64,000 nucleotides of DNA from Symbiodinium natans (taxonomy: Eukaryota > Sar > Dinophyceae > Suessiales > Symbiodiniaceae), in contig CAJNDS010002590.1 of the NCBI GenBank assembly GCA_905221605.1, positions 216,418-280,417 on the forward strand. Direction: 5' to 3'. The translations under genes were made by a program, and so were the position numbers. Shown here one piece after another: positions 61,375 through 64,000 of the stretch (positions are counted from its first letter, which is position 1; the number at the start of each line of letters is the position of its first letter). A model generated the notes under the pieces. It worked only from the letters and a program-made list of their open reading frames with translations. It was not told where the DNA came from and did not search any database.

Positions 61375-63535
61375 AGGAAGCTACATGGGCATGGCATGCA
61401 TGCTCGCAAGAATCGGTTCCTGCGGCCTTTAGATATCAATAGGTTTAGGATTTAGGGTTTAGGGTTTAGGGCAAGTTTAGGGTTTAGGGTTTAGGGTTTA
61501 GGGCATCAAAATACAAATAACTGATTGGTATAGGAATTCATCATAGAATGTATAGAGTACAAAGTAAATAATACTTCACAGGAATATAAAACATATGCAT
61601 ATATATATATATATCATAGTACCGTCTAGTAAAGTATCTAATACGCATAGAGCTAGAGGGGTTTCTTGCCACGTCCTTTAACGCCCTCTGATCCCTGCAA
61701 CTGCCGGAACTGCTCATTTCTGACAGCGGGCTGCGAGCGTGCAGGAAAGGTAGACGCGCTCATTGTAATCCTAAGCCCTAAACCCTAAACCCTAAACCCT
61801 AAACCCTGAACCCCCCAGTAGGACGAAGCTCCAAGTGCGGAGCCACGCGTTGACCTGAATTGGTGAGACATGAGAGAAAATTCACCTGTCAAAGATAGAA
61901 AATTCAGCTGTCAAAGCTGCCGGCAGCCACTGGCTAATGTGCAAAACTACATGCTACTTGAAAATATGACCAGTAGTAGAATATACGACCTATACTACTA
62001 GATAATATAGTTTTACAAGTATATATATATATATATATGTAGATGTACATGTCCTTTAAATTCATCCCTAGTCCCACGGCTTTCAGGCTTTCACCGTCGC
62101 CTTTGGTCTGAAATCCCCGTAACTCCTCAGTTTCTTACAGCATGCCCTAAATCCTAAGCTCTAAACCCTAAACCCTCCTCAACCCTGAACCCTGAACAGG
62201 AAGCTAAATGCGCATGGCATGCATGCTCACAAAAATCGGTTCCTGCGGCCTTTAGATATTAACAGGTTTAGGGTTTAGGGTTTAGGGTTTAGGGTTTAGG
62301 GCATCAAAATACACATAATTGATAGGTACAGGAATATATAACAGAATGTATAGTAGAGTAGAAAGTATATAATACTTCACTATACTTTAGGATTAATATA
62401 TATACATACATATATATCTATATATCATACTACCGTATAGTAAAGTATCTAATACGCATAGAGCTAAAGGGTCTCTTCCCATGTCCTTTAACCCCCTCTA
62501 AATTCCCTGCAACTGCCGGAACTGCTCATTTCTGACAGCGGGCTGCGAGCGTGCAGGAAAGGTAGACGCGCTCATTGCAATCCTCTTCCCTAAACCCTAA
62601 ACCCTAAACCCTCCAGTAGGACGAAGCTCCAAGTGCGGAGCCACGCGTTGACCTGAATTGGTGAGACATGTGAGAAAATTCACCTGTCAAAGATAGAACA
62701 TTCAGCTGTCAAAGCTGCCGGCAGCCACTGGCCAATGTGCAAAACTACATATTACTTGAAAATATGACAAGTAGTAGAATATACAACCTCTACTACTAGA
62801 TAATATAGTTTTACAAGTATATATATATATGTAGATGTATATGTCCTTTAAATTAATCCCTAGTCCCACGGCTTTCAGGCTTTCACTGTCGCCCCTGGTC
62901 TGAAATCCCCGTAACTCCTCAGTTTCTTACAGCATGCCCTAAATCCTAAGCTCTAAACCCTAAACCCTCCTCAACCCTGAACCCTGAACAGGAAGCTAAA
63001 TGCACATGGCATGCATGCTCACAAAAATCGGTTCCTGCGGCCTTTAGATATTAACGGGTTTAGGGTTTAGGGTTTAGGGTTTAGGGTTTAGGGTTTAGGG
63101 TTTAGGGCATCAACATACATATAATTGATGGGTATAGGAATACATAACAGAATGTATAGTAGAGTAGAAAGTATATAATACTTCACTATAGTTTAGGAAT
63201 GATATATATATATATATATAATAGTACCGTATAGTAAAGTATCTAGTATGCATAGAGCTAGAGGGGTGTCTTCCCACGTCCTTTAACCCCCTCTGAATTC
63301 CCTGCAACTGCCGGAACTGCTCATTTCTGACAGCGGGCTGCGAGCGCGCAGGAAAGGTAGACGCGCTCATTGCAATCCTAAACCCTAAACCCTAAAGCCC
63401 AAACCCTAAACCCTAAACCCTCCAGTAGGACGAAGCTCCAAGTGCGGAGCCACGCGTTGACCTGAATTGGTGAGACATGATAGAAAATTCACCTGTCAAA
63501 GATAGAACATTCAGCTGTCAAAGCTGCCGGCAACT
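61375..63535. repeat. 0.8-kb tandem repeat, about 2.7 copies, carrying exon-like segments
   Basis: AGGAAGCTA.ATG recurs at 61375, 62198 and 62990 (spacings 823 and 792). Each unit holds a TTTAGGG tract, an AT-rich part with ATATAT, a CAACTGCCGGAACTGCTCAT segment, a CCCTAAA tract, a CAGTAGGACGAAGCTCCAAG segment and a CCACGGCTTTCAGGC segment. Copies are about 90-95 percent alike by eye; microsatellite and heptamer numbers differ. The third copy breaks off at about 63535 into unrelated sequence. Confidence 0.9.
61771..63461 (-). CDS. Repeated exon-like pieces within the 0.8-kb units (minus strand)
   Basis: In each unit, minus strand: piece A (63461-63419 in copy 3; VAPHLELRPTG frame), a telomere-like gap of 41, 27 or 41 bp in copies 3, 2 and 1, then piece B (from 63377, 62582, 61770; MSA then STFPARSQPAVRNEQFRQLQ). 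A third piece C (62125-62049 and 62917-62841) encodes ELRGFQTKGDGESLKAVGLG. The gap keeps G|GTT and AG|GATT ends in all copies although its heptamer number changes. An alternative frame (A ending AGG|GTTTAG, B stopping after 18 codons) is also open. May be a tandemly duplicated 3' gene end or a pseudogene array. Confidence 0.4.
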
Positions 63536-63642
63536 GTTCCGTTTAGAACGCAACCTGATCGACAGGAGCCTGCGTGCCGGACCGAGTCGGCGTGAATCGA
63601 CAATGTCAGCAGAGAAGTTTGCCAGCCTTTGTGCCCTTCAGG
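63524..63642 (+). CDS. Exon of an unidentified gene
   Basis: After CTGTCAAAG the frame C+TGC encodes LFRLERNLIDRSLRAGPS and later SAEKFASLCALQ, ending with the strong donor G|GTATGT. Begins just where the 0.8-kb tandem repeat breaks off, so the repeat may abut or have disrupted this gene. The intron continues with a TTTAGGG-like tract and the inverted repeat at 63791. No family recognised; the rest of the gene lies outside the window. Confidence 0.55.
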
Positions 63643-63790
63643 GTATGTGCTTTTGGCTGTGGTAAGCTAGAGGTTTTAGGGTTCTAGGGTTTTAGGGTTT
63701 TAGGGTTTACGGAGGAGAATTACTCTACTTAGCTCTAATTCAGCCACAGAGCGGTAGCAAGAGCTGAATGGCACCATGCGGTTCACATCT

Positions 63791-63922
63791 GCAGAAGTTT
63801 GCACTTCTGCCTAGAGACTCCAAAACACCTTAATTAAGGAATATCCCTTAAATTGTAGTAGGAACCCTGATATGATTTTAGGTATATTCCTTAACTAAGG
63901 GGTTTTGGAGTTTCTGGGTGCA
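63791..63922. mobile_element. Inverted repeat, about 130 bp
   Basis: AGACTCCAAAACACCTTAAT, TAAGGAATATCC on the left pairs with GGTATATTCCTTAACTAAGG, GGTTTTGGAGTTTCT on the right; outer bases CTGCAG / CTGGGTGCAG also match partly. Centre CTTAAATTGTAGTAGGAACC. Single copy here. Confidence 0.7.
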
Positions 63923-64000
63923 GATCCGAGCTCCATCAACATAGGTGTAGCTTCATGCTGCGGCAGCAGCATGAGAAGAGGAACCCGGAACGTGCCGAGC

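Overview
The window looks like nuclear DNA of a eukaryote, most likely a dinoflagellate or related alveolate. Four things point this way. Plant/alveolate-type telomeric heptamers (TTTAGGG/CCCTAAA) are scattered through almost the whole window. Short GC-rich coding islands (about 20-300 bp) are separated by introns with GT-AG, and apparently some GC-AG, boundaries. Predicted genes lie head to tail on one strand with short gaps. One exon carries the CxxCG...FCRKCG zinc ribbon that recurs in dinoflagellate proteins. There are no bacterial-type operons, rRNA genes, convincing tRNA genes or CRISPR arrays, and no dinoflagellate spliced-leader sequence was seen. The organism call is an inference.

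Layout. From 1 to about 39.2 kb there is a run of intron-rich genes, all on the + strand: a 3' end at 1-87, then models at 1083-4678, 4959-8675 with 9813-11464, 12132-16396 (zinc ribbon and acidic-serine protein), 17229-22468, 22783-25157, 25575-34143, 34207-36163, 36714-38464 (lysine-rich, acidic-serine tail) and a last exon at 39154. The models were built by eye from acceptor/donor signals and matching intron phase. Exons are short and several stay open in two frames, so exon membership is less certain than the existence of coding islands. None of the proteins except the zinc ribbon could be assigned to a family.

From 39.4 to 51.2 kb genes and telomere-like repeats disappear and the DNA is satellite: a 240-bp self-complementary repeat, AT-rich degenerate repeats, palindromic TTCGAATAG arrays, an 87-bp tandem repeat, a 31-bp repeat, and a 5.5-kb block of alternating pyrimidine- and purine-rich modules with GA and heptamer microsatellites. 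Long reading frames there come from repeat lengths divisible by three or from purine-only sequence.

From 51.2 kb to the end telomere-like repeats and genes return: a minus-strand gene at 55715-52451, plus-strand genes at 56186-56966 and around 57543-59020, a 0.8-kb tandem repeat carrying exon-like pieces (61.3-63.5 kb) and a + exon at 63524.

The most unusual feature is the link between repeats and splice sites. Exons tend to have CCCTAAA tracts just before the 3' splice site and to end in G|GTTTAGGG, so intron ends are complementary telomere-type sequence. Some candidate introns (40-42 bp) are almost wholly telomere-like. At least six families of short inverted-repeat elements begin or end at, or within about 30 nt of, splice sites, as introner elements would.
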